From positions 81,733,734 to 81,797,733 of the forward strand of contig NC_085136.1 of assembly GCF_035046485.1 (NCBI RefSeq): a stretch of 64,000 nt of DNA, written 5' to 3'. The first letter of the stretch is position 1, and each line of letters starts with the position of its first letter. The translations under genes and the position numbers were made by a program. This document shows positions 44,842 through 57,439 of this stretch, piece by piece. This DNA is from Aedes albopictus (Eukaryota > Arthropoda > Insecta > Diptera > Culicidae). The notes under the pieces are model-generated. The model saw nothing but the letters and a program-made list of their open reading frames with translations. It did no database searches and was not told where the DNA came from.

Positions 44842-45509
44842 CCCTCTAATACCCAACCCCGCCTTTGAACGGGGTATAGTTTGAGCATTTTTGTAATTTT
44901 TGTTTCGAGGAAAATCAAAATTTTTATATTTTTGGCTGATATTTAGGACTGTTTTGTATATCTCAAAATGGTTTTTGGTGTGTTTTAAAGCGTATTTACC
45001 ACTTTATTAAAAATCATTGAAAAATTGATGTTTGAGTCACTTTCTAGAAGTCATTGTTTATTTTGTATTGAATCGCTAATATTACCATATTTTACATTTT
45101 TCCCAAATCATTCTATCCTAGTTTTATAGTTTACGGGAATCGAATTCACTCTAAAATTGTTTTCCTTAAAATTACACGGAAAATAAAATTTTCTATGAAA
45201 AATATTTAAATTAAAAATATTTCAACAATAATCATAAAGTCTCAAAATGTTTTCATCTCAAAAAATCCGTACCCCAAATAGGCTTCCAGGAAAAATATAA
45301 AGCTGTGGTGAAGTTCAAAAAAAAAATAGAAAAATCAAAAACTGAAATTCACGAAATCGAGAATCAAAAAGAATCATCTTTCAAAACATGTATAAATCGA
45401 TTTTAGATGACGAAAAATGATATTTAAATCAAAATCAAAAATTTGGGTTAGCATCTAAGTTAAAATACACAAAAATAAAAACTAAAAAAAAAAATTGGGT
45501 ATTAGAGGG
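44842..45509. mobile_element. TTAA MITE, complete copy
   Basis: CCCTCTAATACCCAA and TTGGGTATTAGAGGG are perfect inverted ends. Each is bounded by TTAA (44838-44841 and 45510-45513). This is the signature of piggyBac-type, or another TTAA-targeting, transposition. It is 668 bp and non-coding. It is the reference for the broken copy at 13570. Confidence 0.92.
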
Positions 45510-45513
45510 TTAA

Positions 45514-47520
45514 ATATACTATTTTAGCCCCAGCAACAAGATAAATCGTCATTACTTTTTTTTCCCAATGAAGTTGGAATATTTTAACCTCATGAAACCC
45601 TTAATCACCCCAGCATGAAAAGTCTTCAATTCAGAATAGTGAGAAAGATTCTGTCTCATCGAAAATGAATTAGCTTCTAATGTGTATAGATTGGCAAGCA
45701 GATGATTTTCAGAGGGAAACTTTCCACCAGAGTTGAGGCCGAAGATCAAAGGAATTAAAGGTTGGCTGCTGGTCGTTGTTTTTCTCCTGAACCAGGATAA
45801 AGGTCGGTCGATAGGTTGTGACAACGTTTAAGCGAAGCTGGGTGTATTTGTCATTTACCTAATGGTTCAGGTGAATGGAGGGAGCATCAATGAAATTGGG
45901 TCTGATCCGGGAAATCTTATATAAGCAGATGATGGAAATAATTCGGTTGTAATACTGCTGGATTAAGGTGCAGTTATGGACGATATTTTTGCGCTATTAC
46001 ACAGATCCAATTTGTCCAGTCTCTTGCTTTAGCTTCTCCGAAATTGCGACACCGACAAAAGAGACAGCGTAAAAAAAGCGTCTTGTTCCCCGCAATTGGA
46101 GCCAGAAATAAATTGGTGAACTTTGTGCATCGAAATCAAAAAGAATGAGAAAAACTTTCCCGCAGGAGTCGTAAGTACGTACCGGAGGTGGTTGGCCGCT
46201 TAAATCACTTAACAGGAAAGAGGATTGCCGCGTGGGAAAATGTACGAATATTGACCCAATAAAAGTTTTTGATTAAATTTATTGCCCATCCGCATCACGA
46301 TTGGGATAATTTATCGCCAAGGGCGTTCGAGATTTATGGGGATGGTTACGGGCGTTTTGAGGTCAATTTACCAGCAATTGGTGAGCTGCATAATTGAGAA
46401 CAACTACAATGCTTTTATGTTTGTTATTCAATTGTATCCAGTGTGTAGATTTTTGAAGCACATCATGATAATGATTACCTGTTTTGATTTACTTTTTTTT
46501 GTATCAGCATGTCCTCGTTTGAGTTATTTGAATTTGTAACCAGCCTGAATTGTCCATACTATTTCTGGAGCTCCATCCAGCTTCGTTATACATACCTGGA
46601 AAAAATAAAGAGAAAAATATTGATGTTATTAAAAGGATCTGTAGCAAATGTTGCTTAATTAGCTACAAATCTGATTTAAATATGAATCCAGCTTTTTGAA
46701 GACATCATTATCTCATTGCTCCAAGTGCTTCCCTGCATCAAAGCTGCCGAAAATGTATCAAACTCATCAAAAGTGTTTACCTAGCACTAAAAACACTAAA
46801 AGCTCTCAATCTTGCAACGAACCCATAGGAATTTCCCCATAGCACGGAATTGACAAATGGTGATTGACATCTATTGGTTCCCCCTTGGTCATCACATCTC
46901 GCCGCGCATCCTTCTTGTGATGTTTCAGCCCACCAATAATTTAGAAGCAACATCATTCCATCCAGCCGGCGATAGGAGAAATCATTTCTTGGTATCTGAC
47001 CGGAGCCTCCCCGTGCGGCGCAGCGCGAGTCTCCGATGGTTTAATTGAAGTTTCGCAATAATAAAAGCATCTTCGTCGCTATCGGGCTGTCGTCATCGGA
47101 GCCAAGTGCCCTGTCATCGTAAGCCCAGCAGCATGCTCTGCTCCGTTGGAGACGAGAGTCCTAGAGTGGAAGTTTTTTACGCAATGGATGTCAGCATGAC
47201 GGCGGCGGCGATGATGGCTATCGACAGGACGATGAGAAGACCAATAATGGTAATGTTGGGGGAAAAAGCACTATCTTCCAGGAGATGGGCCCACCTACAG
47301 GATGGCAAGATGTTGCGAAGATGATGGAATCGCAATTTCTTAGACAAATCACTCATCAACGTTCAGTTCACTTTGGATGTTTCACTTCCACTCCGCTATT
47401 ATTGCTGTTATTGCTCCTTTCGGTGGGGTCAAATTACACAGCATTGTAGTTCGTGTTCTTCAAGTCGTCACTTGTCAATCATAATGCGAACCTGTCGCAA
47501 TAAAAATCATTATCATTTGG
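45514..47520. other. Single-copy-looking DNA, no gene recognised
   Basis: Moderate GC content and no repeat family seen. Frames of 60-90 codons at 45552-45824 (minus), 46282-46539, 46857-47048 and 47106-47324 have no domains and no visible exon structure. This is one of the likeliest places for a host exon or regulatory DNA, but there is no positive evidence. Confidence 0.3.
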
Positions 47521-47737
47521 CGCATTTCGCATTTCCAGAGAGCTCCATGAGAGTTCTAGATGGCTTCAGGGACCTATTAACGGCGTTACAAGGGGTACCA
47601 TGGTACCTGGTGGTCTCTGGGGAGCCCAGAAAGTTTCAGGGGTGTTTAAGGCGAAGATATGATGAATCCACATTTCAAATTTTCAACGTGGCCACGCCAT
47701 ATCTTCACTACAGGAGTCTTTCAGAGGGTCTCAGGAG

Positions 47738-47912
47738 CAGCGATGCCAGATGATTTTTTGTATCACTCGCTCAAAAATCTGTATCCCATACAAAATTTGG
47801 GTGGAAAATCTGTAACCTATACAAATGTAAAATCTGTATTTCATATAAACGTTTCATATAGATGTTCAAAAATCTGTATAATACAGATAAATCTGTATAT
47901 ATGGCATCCCTG
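47738..47912. mobile_element. hAT-type MITE, copy 2
   Basis: Ends CAGCGATGCCAGAT and ATATGGCATCCCTG, with perfect 8-bp duplications CTCAGGAG at 47730-47737 and 47913-47920. It is 175 bp, an internally shorter relative of 39562-39942 that shares AATCTGTAT words. Confidence 0.87.
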
Positions 47913-48426
47913 CTCAGGAGGTTTCAGGGGGGCCTTGAGTGTGCATCAATTCGGTCTCAGGGAGTCTCAGGGGCATTTTAGAGGTCCCAGAGGGTTCAAG
48001 GGTGTCACAGTGGCGCTTCAGGGAGTCTCAGAGACGTTTCAGGGGTCCCAGGAAGTTTCGAGGAATAATATCAAACAGTCTTCTGGGGTTCCAGGGGTTT
48101 CCAGAAGTCTCAGGAGCACTTCAGGGGGCCACAGGGAGTTTCAGGAGGTCCATGGGGTTTCAGAGGGCCCTAGGGGTGCTCAGGGGTGTTTTGAGGGCTC
48201 CCCGGGATTAATGGGTGTAGGGGGAGCTACATACTGCCGAAACAATCATAGAGGTCCCGTAATCCATTCGAAATACACCTGAACGCCCTTAATATCCTGA
48301 ACCCCTTCACTTGAACCCTTGAACCCCTTAAAACACCTCTTAAATGCCCTGAAACGCCAATTGAACCTCCATTGGAACGCTGGTGAAATTCCCGTAATAT
48401 GTTTGAGGGGGTTAGAAGCAAAGGAG

Positions 48427-48651
48427 TGTAAGTGACAAAAACCCACTTTCGAGTAAATGAGGTTTAAAGTTTTTCAACAATTTTTCATCCCATACAAAAT
48501 GTATGGAGTTTCAAAATCGACCGAATTTTCTACGATTTATTGTAATTTTTCTAATAATCGTAAAAATAACCTTAAAAAAGTTCCTTAAAGCTTGAAATCT
48601 GAAGAATTTTTCGATATTCTCAGCTCAAAATCGGCAAAATGGTCACTTACA
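48427..48651. mobile_element. 225-bp MITE with TGTAAGTGAC ends
   Basis: TGTAAGTGAC (48427-48436) and GTCACTTACA (48642-48651) are inverted. Minisatellite words resume on both sides. No target duplication was resolved. Confidence 0.6.
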
Positions 48652-49219
48652 ACCCTTTGATTCAGGGCCCCTCATTTGGAATGCCTTCGAAACCCCTTGG
48701 ATTTAAGGGTATTCTTCAAAACCCTTCTGAAACGACGCTGAATCTTCTTAATAGTCTCCTGGAATACATCAAAACGCCACTGAAACCTCCAAAATTCCAT
48801 TGGAATGCCCATGAAATCCCCATAATCAATTTAGAAAGACTCTGAAACCTCTTAGAACGATTATAAAAGGCTACAGAAACCCCCTTGAAACACCCCTCAA
48901 ACTGCACAGCATGCCCTTGAAACGTTCCTGAAACCCCCGAAATTTTCAGAAATGCATCCGAAATGCCTAGAAATAACCATGAAAGCTTTTTAAATGCCCT
49001 TTACAGGTTCATAAGCCTCACATGAATAGCCCTTAAGCCCCTTGAAATGTCCCTGAAATCCCCGTTATCCCTTTGAAATGCCATCGAAATATGTCGGAAC
49101 GCCCTTATCAGGACCCTGAAATCCCCTGAAACTCTCATGTATCTATCCCCTGAATCACCTTTTTGGGCTCTCTGGGAACTTCCAGGAAACTCCCTACGCC
49201 CAGGAGCAAGACCGATGCT

Positions 49220-50240
49220 GGGTCATTAGGCCGAATAGTCATCAGGACGAATTGAAAGTTAGCCGTTGTTTTTACCTTTTCCAACAATTTTTGCCAAAAA
49301 CTAGTTTAACAATGAAACTAGAAAGAATAGCCTATGTTTTAAAGAAGGAAAAATTTAAGAATTGAATATCAGCAGTTTCAGCGCCAAAAACTATTTTAGC
49401 AATGATACTAGAAAGAACAACCTATATTTAAAAGAAGGAAAAAATCATGGGTAAGAATGAGAGCGTTCATAAGTCTAGTACATAGAATTTTTGGGGGGAG
49501 GGAGGGGTCTGGCCAAAGTCCACGCTCCTCACAAAATTTGAAATTGTTGTATCGACGAGAGTCTACGAGAGAGAAGGGGGGAGTCTGAGAAGGCTGTATT
49601 TCCATCTACGTGGTTTATAAACAGACCCTATGCAGAGTTGTTTTATTTCTTGCTAAAACGTCATTCCTTTGAACTTAATGGTACTGCAGTGAAGTTCCGA
49701 GTGGCATCCTAAGCAGCTTTCAAGTTGCTTAGAAGGCTAAAAATGAGCCTGGATGGAATTTGTGTGCGAAGGTCCAGCAAGGCTCATCGTGTAAGCCTAT
49801 GATGCAGCCAGCAGCCACTCGGGACTTTATATGAACTTCGTGTAACTTGAAAGTGTGTTTTGTCTTGGAAAGCGGAACTTTTGGCTACTTGGGTCCTCCC
49901 TAAATCGGAAGTCGAACGGTTCGCCATTGGAGAAGCTGAGTCAACTTTTGTACAAGTCTGTCCTGCAATGTAGCTACATACATCTGATGAAAAGTCAGCA
50001 GCTTCAACATATTAACATAGTAAAATTATGAAACTTGAAAGCAAACCGTAGAAGAAGGAAATACCTCTGATGAAAAAATCTGCAGCTGTAACATCCAAAT
50101 TCAGAACGAGAGAACAACTAATGTTCAAAATCAGGGGGCATTTCTGGTGAAAATTCATCGATTGGTAAAGAAAAACGCAACAAAATTAATAAACGTGAAA
50201 GAATAGCCTATGTTTTAAAGAAGAAAAAACATATAATAAA
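49220..50240. mobile_element. Foldback-type interior D, ends unclear
   Basis: It starts with units resembling TCATTAGGCCGAA and GTCATCAGGACGAA. It holds three copies of GAAAGAATAGCCTATGTTTT-AAAGAAGG (about 49321, 49415, 50203), the interior motif of the foldback transposons. A matching right terminus was not found. Confidence 0.5.
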
Positions 50241-52725
50241 ATGAATTTCCTCCAGAAACTCCGCCTTGGATACAACCAGAAATTCATTTAAAATTCCTTC
50301 AGGGACTTCTCAAAAAAATCATCAAGGGATTCTTCTAAGGCTTCCGCTTGAAGTTCTTCATCGAACTCCTTCATATTTTTGTCTCGTAACAACTCCAAGA
50401 AATTCTCTAGAGATTCCTCCAGAATGAATTTCCCCAAAAAATCCTCCGGAAATTCTGCCAAGAATTCCATCAGTCATTCCTCAAAGAAACCCTCAAGAAA
50501 TTTCCCCAGGGATTACTTCAGGAATTTATACAGAAATTCCTCTACGAACTCCTCCACTAACTATTACAGGAATTCTACTAGGAACTGTTCCGGGAAATAC
50601 TCCTGGAATTTCTACATGAAATATTCTAGATATTTCTCCAGGAATTTCTCCAGGAATTGTTCCAGGAATTCCTCCGGAAATAACTGCATGAATTCCTTCA
50701 GGAATTGCTGTAGGTATTACTACAGCAATTCCTCCAAAAATTTCGACAGAAATTTCTACAGAAATTCTTCCAAAACTCATTCCAGGTAATCCTCCAGGAA
50801 TTACTCTTGGAAATCCTACAGAAATTTCTCCAGGAATTGTTCATGGAAATACTTTAAGAAATCCACCCGGGAATATTTCAGGAACTGTTTTAGGAATTCC
50901 TCCAGAAATTATTTTATGAATTCTTACAGGAAATACTCTAAAAAATCCTCCAGGAATTGTTCTAAGAAATACCCTAGGAAATTCTTTGAAAATTACTACA
51001 TGAATTCCTTCAAGATATCCTCCATAAATTTCTTCAAGAAATTCTTCACGAAATTTCTGAAGAAATTCTTAAAGAATTTCCTGGAAGTATTCTTGTAGGA
51101 TTTCTTGGAGAAATTCCTGAAAACACTCGTCCACTCGATTCTTGGTGGAGTTCTTGAAAAAAGTCTTGTAGGTATTCCTGAAGAAATTCTTGGAGTAGAA
51201 TTCTGGAAGGGATTGTTGGGGAAATTTTTGGTGGATGTGTTGGAGGAGTTCCTGGAGGAGTTCTTGGGGGATTCCCCGAAGGAATTCTTGGAGAAATTCC
51301 TGGGGTGATTCCTGTAGGTATTTCTTAAGGAATTTCTGGAATATTTCTTGGAAGAATTTCCTGAAGATATTCATTAAAATTTCCTGGAGGTAATCCTAGA
51401 GGAGTTTATAAAGGAATCCTTGCCAAAGGTCCTGGAGGGATTCTTGAAGGAGTTATTGACAGAAGTATTGGAGCAGGCATTGAAGAAATTCTTATTAGTC
51501 TTACAGTGGGAATACTTGAAAGAATTTCTGATAAAATAACCTGGAAATATTCATGGAGGAATTCTAAGCAAAAGACTAAGAGGAATATCTGGAGAAATTC
51601 TTGGAAAAAATCCTGGAGGAATTTTTAGAAAAATTTTCGGATGAAGAAATTCCTGGTGCGATTTTTGAAGGAGTTCCTAACAGAATTCTTGAAGTAATTC
51701 CAGGAAAAATTCTCGGAGGAATTCATGGAAAAAGTCTCGGAGCAGATCTTGCAGAAATCCCTAAAGCATTGCTTGGAGGAATCCCGAGAGTGGTCTAGAG
51801 AAATTCTTGGAGGTTCCCTAAAGAATCTTGGAGTAATTTCTGGAGGATTTTCTGGACAAGATCTTGAAGGAATTTCTTGAAAAAAAAAACCTGGACGTTT
51901 TTCTGGCGAAATTCCTGAAGGGATTCTTGTAGTAATTATTGGCCTAAGTCTTAAAGGGAACCCTGGTGAAATTATTGGGGAAATTGCTGAAGGAAATTTG
52001 GAGAAATTTGTGGAGGAATTATTGGAGGAATTCCAGGCAGATGTCTTAAAGGAATTTTAGGAGATATTCCTTTAGGATTTTTTGGTGAAATTCCTGGGTG
52101 TATTATTTGTGAAATTCCTGAAGATATTGTAAGAGGACTCTCTGAAAGAATTTCCGGAGTAATTTTATAATGGAATTTCTGGAGTAATTCCTGAAGGAGT
52201 TCCTGGGAAATTTCAGGAGGAAGTGTTGGCGTTATTGCTTAAGATTTTTCTTGAGAATGTTCTGAGGAAATCCCTGAAGGAACTCTGGGACGCTTTCTTT
52301 GAGTAGGAGTGTTTTTTGAACGTTTTCTGAAGAATCGTGGAGGTATTCATGAGGAATGTTCTGGAAGTATTCTTGAAAAAGAAACTCTTTGAAATTCGCT
52401 GGGGAAACTCCTGGAAGAATTCTTTTAAGATTTCCTGAAAAAGTTCCTGGATGATTTCCTAAAGTAATTTGTGTAGGAGTTCCTTGGAAAATTCATTGAC
52501 GAATTCCTGGAGAAATTTCTGGAGGATTTCCTGCAGGTTTCTGGGATAATTCTTCAAGGAATTTCAGGAGAACTTCCTAGAGGGACTCTTGGAGGTATTC
52601 TTTGAGGAATGCTTGGAGAATTTCTGGGCTGAAGTCTTGGAAATCTTTCTGGAGCATTTATTGGAAGAATTTTTGGAGAAATGCTTGGAGGAATTCCAAG
52701 AGGGATTCTTGTAAGCCAAGAGTAG
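50241..52725. repeat. Second inverted GGAATTCC-type minisatellite
   Basis: To about 51075 the plus strand reads TTCCTCCAGGAATT-type words. From about 51080 it reads GGAATTCCTGGAGGAATT-type words. It is more AT-rich and more diverged than 8125-11655, but has the same unit style and the same order of orientations. All frames are read-through. Confidence 0.82.
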
Positions 52726-52734
52726 CAGACATTG

Positions 52735-53930
52735 AACGTCTTAATTCCAAAATAGTTTGGATGACCTAGATCACCAAGGAAATATAGCAAAATAATTATA
52801 AATTTTAATCGCTGACTCTTGTTATTATAATTGCGTAAATTATATTCAGCGAGCAGAAGCAGAAGTGATAATGTGCTAAGACATACCGATTTTACGATCC
52901 ATTCTTCAAAATACTATGATGATCGTTTGTATCACAGTGGACGCATAAATAAAGACACATAAAGATTATCGTAATGTTACAACAGTAATATTCAAGAAAG
53001 GTTTACACCGATAAAGTAAAGAGATACAAGAATAGAGCTTGTAGAGCTTGAGGGTCTTAATTCCAGAATAGTTTGGGTGACCTAGATCACCAAATCAATG
53101 TTGCTAAGTTATCAGAATTGCACTCAGAGGCTCTAAAAGTAGTGTAGATTACATTCCGCGAGCATTTGCTTCAATAAAAATTTCTAAGGACTTACAGATA
53201 GTGCGACCCATACTTCAAAATACATTGGAGCCTATTTATATACCAGTAGACACCCAACTAGCAACACATAGAGATACGCGTAATATTATTTATTTATTTA
53301 TTTATTTATTTATTAGCATTATTATTATGAGGTGCAACAGATCGTGAAAGAATTATGCCGAGTGAAGAGAAACAAGAGTAGAGCCTGTAGACCTTGGAGG
53401 CTCTAATTCTAAAATAGTTTGGGAAGCCTGGAATAACCCATGATTGTACCAAAAGCATTATAGTTTTGCACTGATGCTCCATCAGCAGTATAGACTACAT
53501 TCCACGAATATTTTTTTTACAATTAAATCATGATACAGCATGTAGATATCGTAACCCAAACTTCAAAGTGTACTGGAGGCCATTTGTATTTCATGGAATG
53601 TCCAACTACCACAATATCAAGTTAGTCGTAGCATTTCGAGGTCTAATGGACATCAACGTGACTGAATGTCTTGAACAACGTGAACACAAATGATGGTAGA
53701 TCCAGTACATCTTAAGAAAATGAATTCCAGAGTACTTTGGATGATCTAGATTACCCAATTCATGTACCATGAATTTTCGAGGGGTGCGTTGAGGCTTTTT
53801 GAGCAACGTAGACTATGTTCTGTGATCATTCATCGTGTATAAAATATGGTTTAGAATGTTGGATTTATGACACAAATTTCGGGGTACTATGGAGGCCTTA
53901 GAATAGCTCTGGGAGGAAAACTTCAACAGA
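52735..53930 (+). repeat. Dimeric satellite, monomer about 155 bp (copy 2)
   Basis: AATTCCAAAATAGTTTGGAT (52743) and AATTCCAGAATAGTTTGGGT (53058) lie about 315 bp apart. More diverged copies lie near 53405 and 53722. Half-units such as CATTCTTCAAAATACTATG (52901) and CATACTTCAAAATACATTG (53210) lie midway. A TTTA microsatellite (53285-53320) lengthens one unit. It resembles 32960-33610 on the opposite strand. Confidence 0.65.
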
Positions 53931-54339
53931 CTATGGAGCGTAGTGCTACATTATCTGTCAAGGATCAGCAAAACGATGAAATTTGAGCGAAAACATGTAG
54001 AATTTATAAAATATACAAGAAAGCCACGTATTTTCGGCTACGAGAAAAAGGAAGAGGGTGCAAAGGGGGGTGGTACCATGCATTTCTTAGCACAACTATT
54101 CCCCTTGACTATGAAAAAGACTCCAGGGTAAAGTGTTTGAAAACAAAGAATAATATAATATAATTAAACACGATTCACCCTGGTAGAATGTGCACGACGC
54201 CTCCATGATGCGAAAAACCTAACAAATCTCCTATCGACCAAATGTCCCAAAGCCCAGAAAAGAGCAATGGGAGGTTACTGGATGTTTCATGGAGCTATCA
54301 GGAGATCTCCATAAATAAATAATTAAATAAATAAATTTC
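53931..54339. other. Unassigned, with TAAA simple repeat
   Basis: An AT-rich simple repeat lies at about 54310-54338. No gene or element was recognised. Confidence 0.35.
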
Positions 54340-54427
54340 AGGACGCTTTGAAGGGGTCTCAAGGAGTATCAGGCGGTCCCAGGAGGGTTGCAGATGGTTT
54401 CGGCGACAATTCGGTGGGCTTCTGGAG
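54340..54427 (+). repeat. G-rich minisatellite, left flank of the foldback nest
   Basis: Words such as GGGGTCTCAAGGAG and AGGCGGTCCCAGGAG. It continues beyond the transposon nest at 60294. Confidence 0.6.
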
Positions 54428-55819
54428 GGAATCTATGACATTTCGTCGAATGACATTTGGTCGAATGACGTTTGGTCGAATGACATTTGGTCGAAAGTAC
54501 ATTTGGTCGAACGGACGTTTGGTCGAATGGACATTTGGTCGAAACCCATATTATGGAGTAGGAAACATATGACATTTAGTCGAACGGACAATTCGTCGAA
54601 TGGACATCTGGCCGAAAGGCACTAACTGATGAAAAGGGTTCTATAACATTTACCCGAAAACCATTTACCCGAAAGACATTTACCCGAATGACGTTTACCC
54701 GAACGTCATTTACCCGAATGCGACAAATACCCGAATGCGACAAATACCCGAATGCGACATTTACCCGAATGCGACATTTACCCGAATACGACATTTACCC
54801 GAATGCGACACTTACCCGAAAAATAAAAAAAATGTGTTATGGCCAGACTGAGTGATCATCATGCACTCTGGTATAGGACTAACTGGCTGTCACAATGCTA
54901 TTTTAATCAAAGGATTTTTTTTGATATTCTGTTCTTTTACGGCTCCATCCAATTAGCCCGAACGCCAATCCGAATCAATCAGGAGGTCGCCCAAAAAAAT
55001 GCAAAATTAGCTACTTATATACACGATCACAAATTGGCAGCCATACCGCAAGTATTATCCACTTCTTCTAAGATTTTCCTTCTTTTTAAAATAGGCTGTT
55101 CTTTCGAATTTACATTGTCCACCCGTAAACTGTTGATGAGTTGTCCGGCTGGTACTGGCTAAACTGGTAATTTCTCCATATAATGTATTCATTCTTTCCA
55201 TAAGAGGCTACTTTTGCGAGTGGAGTTGAAATGTTATTTAGTTTGTTGCGGACGAACTACTAACTCCATAGGAGACTCGCGAATCCATCTTTCTATCTAT
55301 ATCCTTTAGGGAACTATTATACATATCTATCGGGGTGATGACCCATTCGGGGGAATGGCTTTTGGAATAATGTCCTATTCGAGGTTATGATGGCATTCGG
55401 GGTAAGGGGGTAGAGTTTCTTTAACAGACATAGTATCACTGTGTTGTTTGGTGGCCAAACTATTACCTATCCTTCGGAGATTTTCCCTTATTCTCTTCAA
55501 AGGCTGTTCTTTCGAGTTGCACTGCTGCATATTTTGTAGGCGTTCGAACTACTAGCTGCACAACAAACATTGTTGCTGTACAATAGAAGAATAAGTCAAT
55601 CATAAGCTTAATTTTTGAAATTTTGCTTGAATAAGCTGTTATTCAGCTACCATTATTGTTAGTTGGGATGCATATAAGTTTTGTTCTTGTTTCGATTATA
55701 TGATGTTTTTTTAAATTACACTCTTACATGATTGAGTGATGGATTCCAAGCCTACATCTAAGACTTTTTCCTTCTTTTAATAATGGGATATTCTGTTTGG
55801 TGAACAATCTGCAAACTTC

Positions 55820-56322
55820 ATCATAATTGAATTTTATTGGCTTTTCTCGGTGAACTTAATACTACTCAAAGAAGGAGGGAGTAACGAAAGTAATGAAAGA
55901 AACGGTGGATAGAATCGCAAGTGTGCGACGAGAGAAATTGAATAGAAGTTGAAAATTAACAGAGGGCCATAATTGAACAACACAATCACAACGACGACCC
56001 CTTTGCCTAACGTTCTCGTGTTGAACGGCTAGGTACTAGTAGTTTGATGATGACTACTAGCCCTAGACAGCCTGTCTAGGGCTAGTAGTCATCATCAAAC
56101 TACTAGTACCTAGCCGTTCAACACGAGAACGTTAGGCAAAGGGGTCGTCGTTGTGATTGTGTTGTTCAATTATGGCCCTCTGTTAATTTTCAACTTCTAT
56201 TCAATTTCTCTCGTCGCACACTTGCGATTCTATCCACCGTTTCTTTCATTACTTTCGTTACTCCCTCCTTCTTTGAGTAGTATTAAGTTCACCGAGAAAA
56301 GCCAATAAAATTCAATTATGAT
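55820..56322. repeat. Perfect 503-bp palindrome
   Basis: The left arm 55820-56070 and right arm 56072-56322 are exact reverse complements (251 bp each, compared base by base) around a single C at 56071. The palindrome and a 31-bp tail to 56353 sit between two copies of AATCTGCAAACTT (about 55807-55819 and 56354-56366). This looks like a target duplication. No coding content was seen. Confidence 0.93.
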
Positions 56323-56529
56323 AAAGTCATGCGGTGATTAAACCTAGAAAGTAATCTGCAAACTTTTCTGCCAAATATTATTTTCTAATGATATGTTGAT
56401 TTTCCGAGGACTGTTTCTAATCGTTTCGAACTAATGACACCTTGGCCTACAAACAGAGATTTCCCCTTCTTTTAATCATAAACTGTTCTTTGCTTATCAA
56501 AAGAACAGCATATGAATCAAAGAAGGGTA

Positions 56530-57439
56530 AAGTAAAGTGGGGCAAAAGTTCGAGTGGGGCAAAAGTTTCTTTTGAAGTTTTTGAGCACAATTCAAATTAT
56601 TTCTTTCGGGTGTCAAGGTTGTTCGAAGCCTTTTTGAAAAAGAGTCTTTCACTCCAAAAATTATGAAAATTGATCAATATTTCGAACAGTTATGACAAAA
56701 TGTTTGTTTTTGATCAAAAAATTGTTACATGCCATGGTCCTTCCAACACATGAAATGGAATTGTAATGAAATCAAATTCGATATTTTGTTTTGGGGCGTA
56801 GCTAGGTATATTTTGAAGATGCTTTAGCATGTATAACTTTTTGCAAAAAAGATTTGGAAATCATATTTTACACATAGTGGGGCAAAAGTTCGAATTGTGG
56901 GGCAAAAGTTCGAGTCATGTGGCAACTTTAGGTAAAAACCTAAAATTGTGCAAAATGTAAATATTATCTCTAAGAATGCTGGAATTAGTGAGAAAATTCG
57001 ATCAAAGTTGAAAAAAAATGTTGTTTTATCTGGATTTGGCGGAAAACTATTAATTTTTGGTGTATTAAATTTAACCCTGATTTGGGTAAAATTCAAATCG
57101 AACTTTAAAGTGTATTCCAGTTCCAACATCAAATATTAAGTGGTTTCGGATATTCCTATTACCAAAGTGTCAAAATAGTGTGCTACGGTTAGCGAATTTT
57201 CACAAACACTAGATTCGAACTTTTACCCCAGTGGTGGGGCAAAAGTTCGAATAAGAGACACACATACAAAAAGTGTTGTAACTCAAAATTGATAAGACAT
57301 TTGGCGTAACTTTATTCAGCAAAATTTTAACTCATGGATGGTAGAATCACCACACGGTATTCATTTATTTTTATCTGCTTCGGGTTTTTGAAAAATGTTG
57401 AATTTTCAACTAGGGTCGAACTTTTGCCCCACCTTACTC
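56530..57439. mobile_element. TA MITE with GTGGGGCAAAAGTTCGA repeats
   Basis: The ends AGTAAAGTGGGGCAAAAGTT and the inverted AGTAAGGTGGGGCAAAAGTT lie beside TA at 56528-56529 and 57440-57441. GTGGGGCAAAAGTTCGA or a close variant recurs inside at about 56553, 56878, 56895 and 57233. There is no coding capacity. It is nested in foldback element B. Confidence 0.8.

Larger units (their letters stand above)
47521..49210. repeat. G-rich minisatellite with orientation switch
   Basis: G-rich words run to about 48230, then reverse-complement words (CCCTGAAACGCC) at about 48255-48420 and 48655-49200. It is interrupted by a hAT MITE and by a small TIR element. The 207-codon frame at 47659-48282 is read-through. 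Confidence 0.78.

Noticed and set aside
47659..48282. A 207-codon hypothetical protein
   Set aside because: It runs through a hAT MITE and a G-rich minisatellite; it has no independent coding signal.
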